64,000 bases of DNA, from the NCBI GenBank assembly GCA_033816765.1, contig CM066288.1:1116001-1180000 (forward strand), in the 5' to 3' direction. Origin of the DNA: Nothopassalora personata. Taxonomy: Eukaryota > Ascomycota > Dothideomycetes > Mycosphaerellales > Mycosphaerellaceae. Below, one piece after another: positions 12,806 to 23,343 of this stretch. The notes under the pieces are model-generated. The model was not told the origin of the DNA, did no database searches, and saw only the letters and a program-made list of their open reading frames with translations. A program made the position numbers and the translations under genes. Every line of letters starts with the position of its first letter. Positions within the stretch are counted from its first letter, which is position 1.

Positions 12806-13092
12806 ATGGGTGATCAATGTAGGGATAAGCTTGAGCATAACAAGAGCAACTCGGAGCAGGTGAAGAATGGGCTTGAGTATGGTACCAAGGAGAACAAGAA
12901 GGAGGCGCATGTCGGCAACCCGAACAGGAATGTTGGTGGGACTGCGTATGTTCTCTCTTATCATATGTCAACTTGCAGAACAGGCCTGACGACTACCATA
13001 GCAAAGACGGCGGCCTCAGCACCGCAGACACTGTAGCAGATGGCGGCCCAGATGACGCGGAAGAAGACGGCGAGTACAAGCCTGGAAAGTAG
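12806..13092 (+). CDS. Small hydrophilic protein of unknown function, two exons
   Basis: Two short exons (12806-12945 and 13002-13092) separated by a 56-nt intron with GTATGT, CTGAC and CATAG encode a 76-aa, strongly hydrophilic protein. It is Lys/Glu/Asn-rich in the first half (KLEHNKSNSEQVKNGLEYG) and acidic in the second (GGPDDAEEDGEYKPGK). The splice is supported because joining turns a frame that stops soon after the donor into one that ends in a clear charged tail. Composition resembles small fungal stress or dehydration proteins, but I do not recognise a family. Start is uncertain: a TGTAG at 12825-12829 could be an acceptor of an upstream intron. Confidence 0.55.
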
Positions 13093-13297
13093 CCTTGGGC
13101 ACCAACGCCCAGCGTGGACACGAGTGAATGAATGCAAAGACCGATGCCGCTTCATCGCCGTCCTATAGCGAAATTCCAAACTAGTGCTCGCGCAGACCTG
13201 ACCCGGTGAGCCCTACGACCCCAAAACCCGCTAAAATCCCCATGTCCGTTCTTCAGGTTTTAGCGCCCAGGGTAGCTCGCGCCAGCGGCCGCCTAGT

Positions 13298-13658
13298 GTC
13301 CGTAGCCCGTAAACTCTATGGGCAGCTCACGATTTCGCCTACTGTACTTGTAGGGGCAGCTTCGATCTTAGCTATCCTTCAAAATTTGATTGGCACTCTG
13401 GCACACCAAGTTGCGGTTGCCCGCCCGGCGAGGGCTAACAGCATCTATATTTCCTGTAGCCGAAGCAAACTTGGGAGGGGCCCGCGGGAGGGAGGGGCCC
13501 GCCGAAGGGGGGGAGGATCTCGTGGGAGGACCCAAATGCAGCGGACGGCTGGGGGTAGGTACAGTATTCCCCATTTGATGGCAATTGATTGCTTAGTCAC
13601 AATGTGAGTTGCCCTTAGATAAAAACATGAGCTGCCCATAGACTTTACGTCCGTAGCC
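13298..13658. mobile_element. MITE with 21-bp terminal inverted repeats and 10-bp target duplication
   Basis: The left end 13309-13329 (GTAAACTCTATGGGCAGCTCA) and the reverse complement of the right end 13628-13648 match at 20 of 21 bases. Direct repeats GTCCGTAGCC flank the element at 13298-13307 and 13649-13658 (one extra C follows the left copy). The interior, about 300 bp, has G-rich tracts and no credible coding frame. A 9-11 bp target duplication is typical of Mutator-like (MULE) transposons, so this is probably a MULE-derived MITE; the superfamily is inference. A worn second copy lies at 7339-7570. Confidence 0.8.
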
Positions 13659-14711
13659 TTTGAAAACTCGCGGTCGAGCCCTACTAGGTCTCGGCGGTGT
13701 GTCTTTTTCGAACACGCTAATAGCTGGACCTTTGTTCCTGGTAGTCGGACCCGGGGTCTCGCCAGACGCCATCCGTGGTGCACGAGATCCTGGGTGAAGA
13801 TCGTCTTGCTTGGGAAATCTTCTGTCTCGAATCACGGGAACGGCCCGAAGGGAATGCTTGCGCATTGACGTTGATGACGCGTGCGTTTGTTGGTGGTTGG
13901 CCCACGTGTCTACAGTACATACCGCCAAGATGCGGCACTGGATGCCCTTTGTGCCTCCACTTCCCCGAGCACCACTTCGCCGCCCTAGCGCCACCTATTG
14001 CCGACGAATTTGATGGCCCAAACACCCCAAATCGCACCTCGAAACCCCTAAACCTATGGTTCTAATCAGCCAAGGGGCGACGTACGAGCGGGCCGCAGGC
14101 CTAAGTTGTGTACCCTAAATAAAGCACCTAAAACGAAGTGCTGCTGGTGCGGCGAAGTGAAGTGGAGAGGGCCTTTGTGCCTCACAACGACCGCGCGCCA
14201 GGAACTTCTCCGCACCCCGGCATCCATCGCACGCCGGCAACATTTTTGTATTAACAATTTTCACGCACTTTACATTGCTCTAACTCCTTCTCCAACATTC
14301 TTAGCGTATTATGCTTTCTTATTCTACATGCTTATATCACGTAAAAACTCGTTGTGTTGTAAACAGGTAAGTGTTGATGTGTAAGCATATCACACTTCAT
14401 CCGATCGCGCCGACAATTGCCGACCGCCTCTTCGCAGATTCATTCGCCCCATTACACAACAACGCAGCAACTGGTTGTTACGAAGCATAATTACTTCAAC
14501 GTCGCTATGCACGTACGGTTAGAATGAGCCTATCTCTAGTTTGCGGTCTTGCGATGCTGCTTGAAGGGAGGTGTACGACAGTCTCACGGCGAAACATGCG
14601 TTGCGAGATCGTGACTAGGGGCAAAGGATTGTCGAACATGAGCAAAGAAAGCAAAAACTTTTGGTTTTATGTACACTGGGGTATCTCAATTCGAAAGCCC
14701 TTCTGTGGGCT
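13659..14711. other. Intergenic region 3' of TSC2
   Basis: About 1 kb without a supported gene. From about 14230 to 14400 the sequence is AT-richer than its surroundings. It would contain the TSC2 3' UTR on the minus strand. Confidence 0.45.
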
Positions 14712-17700
14712 CTACCATTTGGGCTGATACTGCTTGTACAGCCTCCTGATTTGTTGCAGCCTGTTGCGCCATGATGATGGGTACTCCTCTGAGCCCGCCT
14801 GCCACATGGCCGAGAACACACACGCATTCAACGCCAGGTTGCGCACGTAGCCACCGAGCGATGCGCCAGAAATGACCTTCACCTCGGCCGCGGAGGAGAG
14901 GTTCGGATATCCTGGTCGTGTGATGCAGTGAACGTTGTAGAAGCGGTCCTTCTTCTCCTTCGATGCAGTGATTTGTCGCGCCTGCAGGAAGCTCGTACGC
15001 TCTGAGGGTGAGATGATAATGTACACGTAGTTGAAGGCGGATGGGAACGTGTCGAAGCGAAAGTCATTGCCGCTGTTGTTGAACACGATGTTTACGTAGT
15101 CGTTACCGATGTGCCGCTTCTTGTTGATCATTGTCAGTTGGTCGTCGCCGCCTGGGTCGCGCGGCATGTATGTCGTTATGTGATACACGAGTTCTGTTAC
15201 CTCGTTGTTCCACACGATCGTGAAATCGCCGTCGAATGCATCCTGGGAGCGGTCTAGTCCTTGCGCATTCCATGTCGCGCCTTTGAGACCACGAACAGAT
15301 CCCATGTCCTCCAGGAACTGGCGGTAGTCTGGAGTACCTGACTGGTTCAGTAGAATCTCAGCTTCCGTGGTCTGGTCTTCGCCTACGAAGATGATGCCGG
15401 CTTTGTGTGAATCCAGTGCAGATGTTCGATCGAAAAGTCTTATGGCTCGTGTCACAGCCTCTTCTTCTGGAAGCGTGATAATCTCCAATGATCCGAGTGC
15501 CGACGATGGTCGAGGAATGGCTACTTTACCATATGTCCGTCCCAGAACATCTTCAGGAAAGACTGGGATGTAGTCCTGGTCGTCACTCTCCACCGTGACC
15601 GATGCCGTGAATCGAGCTTCGAGGTCGGCCGGCACGACACTGTCATGGCGCTTGCGAGATTGTATAAGTCTTTCAGCCGTGCCGGAGGGTCGTCGAATGG
15701 TCACAAGCGTCTTGCCCGTCCTAAGAGCGGTGTCAGTTGTGATCAATAGAATTCCGGTGACTCGGTGTCGTGTGACGATCCTTCCGTCATTCTCCGTAAA
15801 TATACTTTCGTCCGGAGTAGTCGTGGTCTCCTCTGCATCGACCCGGTCCATGAGATCGATTGTGACCAAGCCTTGGTCCTCAATGTGTTCGTGCCCATCA
15901 AGATCGGTGTATCTGAGGCAGCTGGTGATGTATTCCTTGAGTCCATGTCTGTCCTCGCGCTTGAGTGCCATATACCAGAAAGTAATGACGTGGTGTGCCA
16001 GGGCATAAACGTACTGTACGCTGTCATCACCGGAAGTGCTGCTGCTTAGCGCTGCACTTTGCTCGCTGGTGGGCGTGCGCTTGCGTTCGAGGACTGAAGT
16101 GCTTCGTACCGACTGGAGATAACTGTGGCACACTCCAAATATGCGTTTGAAGTCGTCCCTTCGCAGCCTATCCTGCAGATCTGGTAAGCGAGAAAGTCCG
16201 GCGAAAAACTCCAGGACATATAGCGCCAGGTTTCGTTGAGTCACCATGCGTGCCATTTTATTGATCAATGCATCCATATAGCCAGCCATGAGTTCAGGTA
16301 ACTCGTAGCAGCAGATGGTCAGCGCATGGATGCAATGGATGCTGACAGTATGGTCGCGCGAGCCGGCCACGTTGATAACTGTCTTGATCGCCGCTTTGAT
16401 GTCGTTCCTGTGCAGCTGGCGATGATAGCTGATCGTTGCAGTCAAGATTTGCAGAAGCTGTCCTATCACGTATGACTTGCTCACGCCCGCTTCCGCTGGA
16501 GGCTCGAGAAAGATGTCGGTGTCCAAGCATTTGCACAGCGCCTGTCGCAATGCCATGATGTGTACCGATCTGTCGCGCCACAAAGCATGGTTTCGAATCT
16601 GCGGTGCTAGATCCCGCAAAAGTGCATGATAAATGTCCCATCGAGCTGGTTCCTGGTAGATCATGCCTTCCACCGCACGGACCCAAGCTTCGAGGGAGAG
16701 CGAGCTGAAGCCATACAGACTAGACGAGGGCTTTGGCCGCTTGTAACTAACGTCTTCATGTTCAGTCTTCGGTTCCAATTCGAGATATCCCTGGCCAGCT
16801 TCATCTGCACGAATCCTCAAAAGAAGCTTTGTTGCTTCGAGACTGTGTTTCGCCAAGCCACAAAGCAGAGGAAACAGCCAATTCCGCTGCCCCTCCCACT
16901 TCTCCTTCTGCGTCTTGTAGGCAAAGATGCGTACAACACCTTTCGCTAGAATATCCACGGCTGGTGCAGCAGTCGTCGGGTCGATGATCAGGGTCTCTAG
17001 CGTGTAGACGAAGTCTCTTCTTGCGACGAAATTATCGGTCTGGAAGTAAGCAGATACACTGGTGTTGATGAAGGCATCAAGCTTTTTGAGATATAGCGAA
17101 GAATCACAAAGCTTCCCAAGCATAGTGCGATAGCCAGAAGTCCACACAGTCTCTTCTTCCAGCAGTAATGCCCGCTGCCACGGCTCCAAAAGCTGACTGG
17201 ACAGATTCTTGGGCAAAGGTCTCCGGGCCTGAACGAAGAGTTGAGCCAGAGCTGGATGATGTCGCGCTTCAAATCTGGCCACCCTCGGCAGCAATCCGGT
17301 GAACAACACTTCCAGTGCCTCCTTGTCACTTGGCTGTTCCACGCAGCGCTCCACCAGATTTAGCCAAATGTCCAGACCGCCGTCTGCCTCGACCTGAGCA
17401 GTGATGGCGTCATCTTGAAGCATCATCCCTAACAAAATCGTGACATGTTCGCGAAGTATAGCATTGTTTGCTATGGAGGTTTCGCGCAGGCCGATGAGCA
17501 GTTGCGTGGGCTGCATGTTGTGTGCTTGAGCTTCATGATCAACGAACAGCTTGTTCGTGGTCACCATCAGAGCTCCGACGCTCGCGGCGAAGTGATACTT
17601 CGACTTGCCATCATCAGGGTCGCTGACAACTTCCAGTAATGCTCCTGAAAATTGTCCTCCGAGATGCGACTCCAGGATGTGCTGTGCGACAGCCCAGGCG

Positions 17701-18254
17701 TGCTGGCTAAGTCTCCTGTGTCTGTTGGATCGACTTCCTTGGTAGTATGCATACGCAATGAAACGTACTGCTGAAACCAAACAAGGGAGGAGAGAATAGG
17801 TGCAAACCGTATCGATGAGATTTAGCGCTGCATACAAGTCCGCCGTGGAGGACGACCTGCTAGCGACATTGAGGGCTGTCTGCAGGAGATTGGAGAGTGC
17901 AGCAGGCGCGAACCATTTGGCATGGTACTGTATGGCCGTGGACGCCTCCTGTAGGACCCCGGAGAGGGAGGCTTGTGTGGACGAGCTCCCGGGACTTTGC
18001 AACGAATTGCTCCCGGAGGCGCCACATATGCTGAGTGCTCGCGTTAACCTCTCGCAGATGAAGGTCTCGTATGGGGCTATTTCACGCCGGGATGGCATGT
18101 CGATATCTGAAAGTGTTCCGCCAGAGGCGGTGATGTTGACGTGAACTTGCTTGGAAGGAAGGATAGTGCTGTATGTAAGATGTGTCAGAATCGTGCGGGC
18201 AATGACGCTGGTCGGCTCAGCAATTGCAAAAGCCTTGAATCTAGGATGTTCCAT
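14712..18254 (-). CDS. TSC2: Tuberin-like GTPase-activating protein TSC2, short N-terminus
   Basis: Tuberin orthologue; with hamartin (TSC1) it acts as GAP for Rheb and so restrains TORC1. The C-terminal Rap/Ran-GAP domain (about residues 940-1120 of 1180) is clear: GIIFVGEDQTTEAEILLNQSG, then DGDFTIVWNNEVTELVYHITTYMP and KKRHIGNDYVNIVFNNSG, which holds the Asn of the catalytic asparagine-thumb site, and FDTFPSAFNYVYIIISP. The central tuberin helical region precedes it. The first ATG is at 18254; the frame is open further upstream to 18308 with GTG only. The protein begins well inside the helical region compared with family members of roughly 1500 aa or more, and no missing N-terminal exon was recognisable before the divergent gene at 19107. 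No introns are needed. Confidence 0.87.
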   Translation of the reverse strand: MEHPRFKAFAIAEPTSVIARTILTHLTYSTILPSKQVHVNITASGGTLSDIDMPSRREIAPYETFICERLTRALSICGASGSNSLQSPGSSSTQASLSGVLQEASTAIQYHAKWFAPAALSNLLQTALNVASRSSSTADLYAALNLIDTVCTYSLLPCLVSAVRFIAYAYYQGSRSNRHRRLSQHAWAVAQHILESHLGGQFSGALLEVVSDPDDGKSKYHFAASVGALMVTTNKLFVDHEAQAHNMQPTQLLIGLRETSIANNAILREHVTILLGMMLQDDAITAQVEADGGLDIWLNLVERCVEQPSDKEALEVLFTGLLPRVARFEARHHPALAQLFVQARRPLPKNLSSQLLEPWQRALLLEEETVWTSGYRTMLGKLCDSSLYLKKLDAFINTSVSAYFQTDNFVARRDFVYTLETLIIDPTTAAPAVDILAKGVVRIFAYKTQKEKWEGQRNWLFPLLCGLAKHSLEATKLLLRIRADEAGQGYLELEPKTEHEDVSYKRPKPSSSLYGFSSLSLEAWVRAVEGMIYQEPARWDIYHALLRDLAPQIRNHALWRDRSVHIMALRQALCKCLDTDIFLEPPAEAGVSKSYVIGQLLQILTATISYHRQLHRNDIKAAIKTVINVAGSRDHTVSIHCIHALTICCYELPELMAGYMDALINKMARMVTQRNLALYVLEFFAGLSRLPDLQDRLRRDDFKRIFGVCHSYLQSVRSTSVLERKRTPTSEQSAALSSSTSGDDSVQYVYALAHHVITFWYMALKREDRHGLKEYITSCLRYTDLDGHEHIEDQGLVTIDLMDRVDAEETTTTPDESIFTENDGRIVTRHRVTGILLITTDTALRTGKTLVTIRRPSGTAERLIQSRKRHDSVVPADLEARFTASVTVESDDQDYIPVFPEDVLGRTYGKVAIPRPSSALGSLEIITLPEEEAVTRAIRLFDRTSALDSHKAGIIFVGEDQTTEAEILLNQSGTPDYRQFLEDMGSVRGLKGATWNAQGLDRSQDAFDGDFTIVWNNEVTELVYHITTYMPRDPGGDDQLTMINKKRHIGNDYVNIVFNNSGNDFRFDTFPSAFNYVYIIISPSERTSFLQARQITASKEKKDRFYNVHCITRPGYPNLSSAAEVKVISGASLGGYVRNLALNACVFSAMWQAGSEEYPSSWRNRLQQIRRLYKQYQPKW

Positions 18255-19106
18255 CCCAAGGCTACAAAGCACACCTTCTTGCGCGAGACATGGCTGGCGA
18301 TTTCTCACGAGAGATGAGCAGACTTAGCTGCCGCCTGACTCCGCGTCGAGAATTCACGCTTTGTAGCCATGGTCGCCATCGCAGTCCGAGCACCGTCCAA
18401 CGAAAGCATGATGAAAGAGTGCTGCATCTTCGGTTCCTCTGCGATATGCTCGTCCGTCCGCAGCGCACGAGGTGCAGAGGCCACGATCACGAAACGGGCT
18501 GCAGCTGTGACGTGCGGGACATGGGTCTGAAGGTTGGAAGCGTACCTGTGCGTCGGTGTCGAAGTGAGGCTCGAGGAGCGCCATTCCGTAGATGTTGGCG
18601 TTGACGGGACATGATGATGATGCTGTTCGTCCATGAACGCTCTTTGAACGATTCAACGACGACGAGGTCTTGGTCCGATAAGGCGAACGGTAGCATTCAT
18701 GCCACGCGGTGCGACGGTGTCGCCATTCTGCCACTCCACGAGATGGATACTGTCACCGGAGGCAGAGTCTGTTTGTTTATCAGAGCGCGCATATCGTCGG
18801 GCCTCGTCTCGGTGGATGTGCATCTTTTTTGCGCGCTAGAACTACAGTAGAATACGGGCCACGGCTACGGAGGCTGCCGCGGGGTAGATCTAGCACTAGA
18901 CCTAGTTCTACCACCATGTGCGTCGGCAGCTGGGGAGATGATGGTACTGTAGGAGGTATTCTAGGAGGTACCTCCAGCACACGGATTCCAGCCAGCCAGC
19001 CAGCCAGCGCTGCCACAACAAAGCTCGGAAAGTCGCTGGGAGCCAGACTCTGGGGGGGAACGCAATCGGAAGGCATCGACGATGCAATGACGAGGATGCC
19101 GCGCGA
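18255..19106. other. Divergent promoter region between TSC2 and TRS120
   Basis: 850 bp lie between two divergently read genes. It includes a short (CCAG)n tract near 18994-19010 and a tandem CTAGGAGGTA motif at about 18960-18970. No tuberin-like N-terminal sequence was found on the minus strand in any frame, although one or two short exons could hide here. Confidence 0.5.
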
Positions 19107-22100
19107 ATGGATCCCTTCTCGCCCGTCTCGCCGGCGCATATCCGCGTGCTGCTGCTGCCGGTGGGAGACATAGAACGCCAGCGCTTCGTGCGGCTGTTGC
19201 AACGACTGCGCGCCGAGGCGAGCATCATCCCGCTGGCCGACGTGGAACAGAAGCCGCAGGGCGACGATGGCTCCTTCCTCTCGCCGAAACTGTCGCCACG
19301 AGGCTCGCTGCTTTACCGCTTTTCCTCGGCCGCGCCCTCAGAACAGCAACAGCAGCTGTCGCCCTTCGAGCTCTTCCGCGACTCACTGCTGGTCCTCGGT
19401 GTGGTAGACGGCGCGCAGAAGAACGAGGCCGATGGTGCGGAACAGCTCAGCCGCGCGATAGCATACCTCAAAGAGCGTCACCCACGCGTGGTGCGTCGCC
19501 AGCTGATAGTGCTCAAGGAAGCGGGCGACAAGGCTTCTACGGATATCACAAACACCGTCGACGTCTACCACGTGGCCGTCGATCATGAGCCGTCACTCAG
19601 ATCCGCCGTGTGCGAGCTGTCGGCCAGATACCTGGTCGAGTTCGCGACGTATGCAAAAGCGGTGCATGCCTCACCGACCATACAGACGCCCGGCCAGACG
19701 GCTCGCAGCTTGAAAAGAACGACGTCTTTGCGTGAAGGTGAGAAGCGTTTGAGCTCAGGTCGCAGCACGCCCAATCAAAGCATGGACTTGTCGAGTCCGA
19801 CTGATGAAGGCAGTCCCGCGTCGGTGCCATCTTCGCGCGCACCACCTTTACCGGCAACGTCATTTGATCAGATGCCCAGCGCCAACCCGCCCACCGCGCG
19901 ACCTGAAAGCAGGTCTGGTAACCCCGCCAACAAGGTCAAGAGCGGCGCGCGAGCTGCTAGCCAAGATCGATTGTCTGTACAAGGCTTTGGTTCCTCCACC
20001 TCGCAAGAGAAAGCTCGTTTGCGCGGAAAGGCGAGGGTCGGAATTGTTTATGGCTCAGTTCACATGCTCGCCGGCCAGTGGAGTGAAGCCCTTCGCATCA
20101 TGCTTGACCACACAACTACTCTGCGCAAGCTCTCCGATCACCTGTGGTATGCCAAAGGTCTCGAGAATATGATGGTTTGCATGATACTCCTTGCTTGGTC
20201 TGGTGTAGACTTTTCCGTTCCGTCAATCTGCGATCCTGTGGCAGACCGCTCTAGCTCGGCCAATGTGGCTCGTATCGCAGCCGAGACCAAGGCCGCGGCT
20301 GAAGGCACAAAACAACAGCTTCAATTGTTTCGCCTCTCAGCAGCGATCCCTGAGCTAACGCGGCTGATTCTCAGCTTGTACCGATCTACAGAAGGTGCTC
20401 TGGAGCTGCCGTTTCTTGCTGTAGCCGAAGCGGCCATCCGCGTCTCAAAGCTGCTGACGGGACTGAATTCAGTTCAGGGTCACGCGACTCCTGCAATGTT
20501 GAGGCTTGTGATTGTCGGCCAGAGTGATCCAGTCGAGACTGCTGCATCATCGTCGACCACAACGAAACGAGGTTCAAGCTTGGCCAGTCCCAAAATATCC
20601 AAAGCCGCGATTGCAGAAATTCTCGCTCAAGCATTACCACTCGAGCATGATGATCTATCTGCTACCGACGGCATACGGCTACTCGCCGCAGTGGCAGCGT
20701 CTTATTCTTCACTGGGCATGACACGCAAAAAGGGGATCACAATTAAAGAACTTGTAGGGAGACTGACCAGCGCACTGATCCAAGCTAGGAAGCTGGGTGC
20801 TGCAGAGATGGGCATTCATCCGGCTGCAAGTCTGTCTGTTGATGCAGGCGCGGATACCCTGTTTACTATGGCAGAAGAAATCAGTGGCATCAAAGACCTC
20901 ATGAAAGATGTTTCCGCGATCTACGGCGCTCAGTTGGATACGCACCGGCAGTCAGATGCCACATCTTTCCACGAGATGCAACTTTACGGGAGCCGATCTC
21001 TACAGATTGATCTGTTGAGACACCTCACGGGCTTCTGCGAAGCGTCCCCGGATCCACAGGGAGTCCTCTGGTTGACATCAGCTCTACTCAGGACGGCAGG
21101 TCCCAATGCCGCTGTCGATGAGGTACCGTACATGCTAGCAGCCAACGCGTTGTCGAGGGAGGAGCAAATGCATTATGCCAACGTGATCCATCGGATCGTC
21201 GCGATTTCGAAGCATCTCGGCCTCACAGATGCTCGAGCGACATACTGGGATCCATTTCTGGTCCGTGGTGTGGAACTTCTACATCTGAGCGGACCACAAG
21301 TTGTCATCGATAGGTCTAAGTTAAGTCAAGCAGAGTTGACAGGGCAAGTCGCACCTGGAAATCCTCTTCTTTATGATCCTAATGCAAGCCGCCCGGGCAC
21401 AGCAGTGGCGCCGATGTCAGTGTTAGTGCAGGGCGAAACATCCGATTGTCTGGTGACGCTTCAGAACCCTTTTGACATTCCCGTGGAGATCGAAGAGCTG
21501 GAACTGGTCACTGAAGACGTAGAGCTGTCGTGCTACCTCGAGCCAGTGACTCTCCGCCCGCTACGCTTTCAACAGTTGAACCTAAGGATCACACCGAGAT
21601 CGGCCGGAGATGTGAAGGTCACAGGCTGCCGAATTAAGATGCAAGGCTGCCAGTCCCAAGTGTTTCCGATCGTTGACAAGGCATGGGCTTCACGTGAACC
21701 TCAGATTGTGAAGGATCTGGGTCTGGAGGCTGTTCCTGACCGGCAGCACGCCGAATCAGTACATGACGTGGGAAGCATCGGCATCGTCCCAGGCACTGTA
21801 TCTGCTACCGTTATCGGCGCCCTTCCGACTCTTCTACTTGATGCCGAGTCGGCTTCCGATAATGGCTTGATGCTTCTGGAAGGCGAGAACCGAACCTTGA
21901 ACATCACCTTGAGCAATAGCAGTGACACAGCAGCTCGCGTCTTCGAGATCTCGGACACTGCCAATGTCGTAAGTCAAGCTGACCCATCAAGTGCTGATGG
22001 AGCAGCTGGATTTTCGACAGTGGCTGCGGATGCCGATTCGAAGTCACCCCAGAGAGTAATAGAGCCTGCAGAGAATGCCGTCTTTTCACTTCATCTCACG

Positions 22101-22955
22101 GGAAAAGCGGGTGTATCCATCACACACGTCAACTTCTTTTACTGCACGAACGGATCTGGGCACCCCAGGTCCGCACGCGGGGTGTCTGTACCAGTCAGCA
22201 TGACTGTGAACGCTGCGCTTCAGCTTCACAATCTAGAAGTCACACCCGCTCAAAGCACCGAGGCTGCGTTGCTCATCTCGTTCGACGTTCGCAATGCGTG
22301 GCCAAGATCTATATCCTTTAGCTGCAGCTTCAACACAGGAGCTGCCTCTAAGGATCAGTCTGCGAATGGGGATGATATGATCACATCCATCGCGCCGGGC
22401 GAGGTTCGTCGCATTCACCTCGCTGTACCGCATTTCGATGGTCTAGATGCAGTCGACGACGATCCGAAGTCAGTGCAGTCCCACTTCGTGCATCGACTTC
22501 GAGTACAGTGGCATGCCGACGAGCGCAGTGGTGTAGCCGATGTACATGGACTAGCACTCTCGCCTGAAGCAGTCGAGCTCGTCCGCAGTAAGCCAATCTG
22601 CCTCTCTATCGCGGCGGATGAACGGGCATGCAAAGTCGGAGGCTTCATCAGCATTCGAGCCAAGATTACTAATCAAACCACAAACACGTCTGGCCCACTT
22701 CTAGTCCGACTGTCACATCGAAAGCCAGACGCTCTGCGTGAGGAGAGATGCGTCGATGTTGTTGGCACAATGCAGCGGGTCTTGCCTCCACTTGCTGAGG
22801 GTGTGGAACGTACAATTGACTTTACGTTGTGCGCATTACTTGCAGGCGTCATGGAGCTGGATGTCACTGTGCAGCCTGCGATAATAGGGACGTATACAAG
22901 TGCAAGACGGTGGCAAAGCAGTAGGACTATCTCCCTGAGGGTTGAAGGAGGATGA
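19107..22955 (+). CDS. TRS120: TRAPPII complex subunit Trs120/TRAPPC9
   Basis: Large subunit of the TRAPPII vesicle tethering complex, the exchange factor for Ypt31/Rab11 at the late Golgi (HypA in Aspergillus, needed for hyphal tip growth). The 1282-aa intronless product begins with the family start MDPFSPVSPAHIRVLLLPVGDIERQRF. After a low-complexity insert at about 195-295, the block KARVGIVYGSVHMLAGQWSEALRIMLDH and DHLWYAKGLENMMVCMILLAW follows, a hallmark of Trs120. The C-terminal half carries the Ig-like beta modules seen in TRAPPC9. Length agrees with fungal orthologues. The ATG at 19107 overlaps nothing and suits the conserved start. Confidence 0.93.
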   Translation: MDPFSPVSPAHIRVLLLPVGDIERQRFVRLLQRLRAEASIIPLADVEQKPQGDDGSFLSPKLSPRGSLLYRFSSAAPSEQQQQLSPFELFRDSLLVLGVVDGAQKNEADGAEQLSRAIAYLKERHPRVVRRQLIVLKEAGDKASTDITNTVDVYHVAVDHEPSLRSAVCELSARYLVEFATYAKAVHASPTIQTPGQTARSLKRTTSLREGEKRLSSGRSTPNQSMDLSSPTDEGSPASVPSSRAPPLPATSFDQMPSANPPTARPESRSGNPANKVKSGARAASQDRLSVQGFGSSTSQEKARLRGKARVGIVYGSVHMLAGQWSEALRIMLDHTTTLRKLSDHLWYAKGLENMMVCMILLAWSGVDFSVPSICDPVADRSSSANVARIAAETKAAAEGTKQQLQLFRLSAAIPELTRLILSLYRSTEGALELPFLAVAEAAIRVSKLLTGLNSVQGHATPAMLRLVIVGQSDPVETAASSSTTTKRGSSLASPKISKAAIAEILAQALPLEHDDLSATDGIRLLAAVAASYSSLGMTRKKGITIKELVGRLTSALIQARKLGAAEMGIHPAASLSVDAGADTLFTMAEEISGIKDLMKDVSAIYGAQLDTHRQSDATSFHEMQLYGSRSLQIDLLRHLTGFCEASPDPQGVLWLTSALLRTAGPNAAVDEVPYMLAANALSREEQMHYANVIHRIVAISKHLGLTDARATYWDPFLVRGVELLHLSGPQVVIDRSKLSQAELTGQVAPGNPLLYDPNASRPGTAVAPMSVLVQGETSDCLVTLQNPFDIPVEIEELELVTEDVELSCYLEPVTLRPLRFQQLNLRITPRSAGDVKVTGCRIKMQGCQSQVFPIVDKAWASREPQIVKDLGLEAVPDRQHAESVHDVGSIGIVPGTVSATVIGALPTLLLDAESASDNGLMLLEGENRTLNITLSNSSDTAARVFEISDTANVVSQADPSSADGAAGFSTVAADADSKSPQRVIEPAENAVFSLHLTGKAGVSITHVNFFYCTNGSGHPRSARGVSVPVSMTVNAALQLHNLEVTPAQSTEAALLISFDVRNAWPRSISFSCSFNTGAASKDQSANGDDMITSIAPGEVRRIHLAVPHFDGLDAVDDDPKSVQSHFVHRLRVQWHADERSGVADVHGLALSPEAVELVRSKPICLSIAADERACKVGGFISIRAKITNQTTNTSGPLLVRLSHRKPDALREERCVDVVGTMQRVLPPLAEGVERTIDFTLCALLAGVMELDVTVQPAIIGTYTSARRWQSSRTISLRVEGG

Positions 22956-23343
22956 GATGCGATGTCACGCCATTCGACAGAGGCCGTTCTCAAAGCAGAG
23001 CGAGGGCAGCGTTTGGCGACAGGAACGGGGCGAAGCCCTATACACCTAAAGCGATGCTAGCGTCACGCGCAGGATGACATAGCCGAGCAACTTTTCGTGC
23101 TTATAAAAGCACTTGCAAGCTTCCTTCTTGCTGTTTCAAAGGCTCTCGACAGACTGACGACTGCACAGGGCTCTGAAGCAGAACTCAGGCTGGCAATACG
23201 AAGTACCCGCAGCATCGTGTCGCCGGCCGCGGTCAAGTTACCACTTTAGGAAAGATCCGCTTCAACCTCGGAAGCAGAGAAGAGCTCTTTTACCTCGACT
23301 TCACCTTTCCCTCTAACACTCTCTGTCCCTCTACACCCTCAAA
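22956..23343. promoter_or_regulatory. Promoter of the epoxide hydrolase gene, TATA box in a small palindrome
   Basis: TATAAA at 23102-23107 sits inside the inverted repeat GTGCTTATAAAAGCAC (23097-23112), about 240 bp before the ATG at 23344. A CT-rich stretch at 23290-23340 directly precedes the start codon. Position and sequence fit a core promoter, but no transcript evidence exists. Confidence 0.35.
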
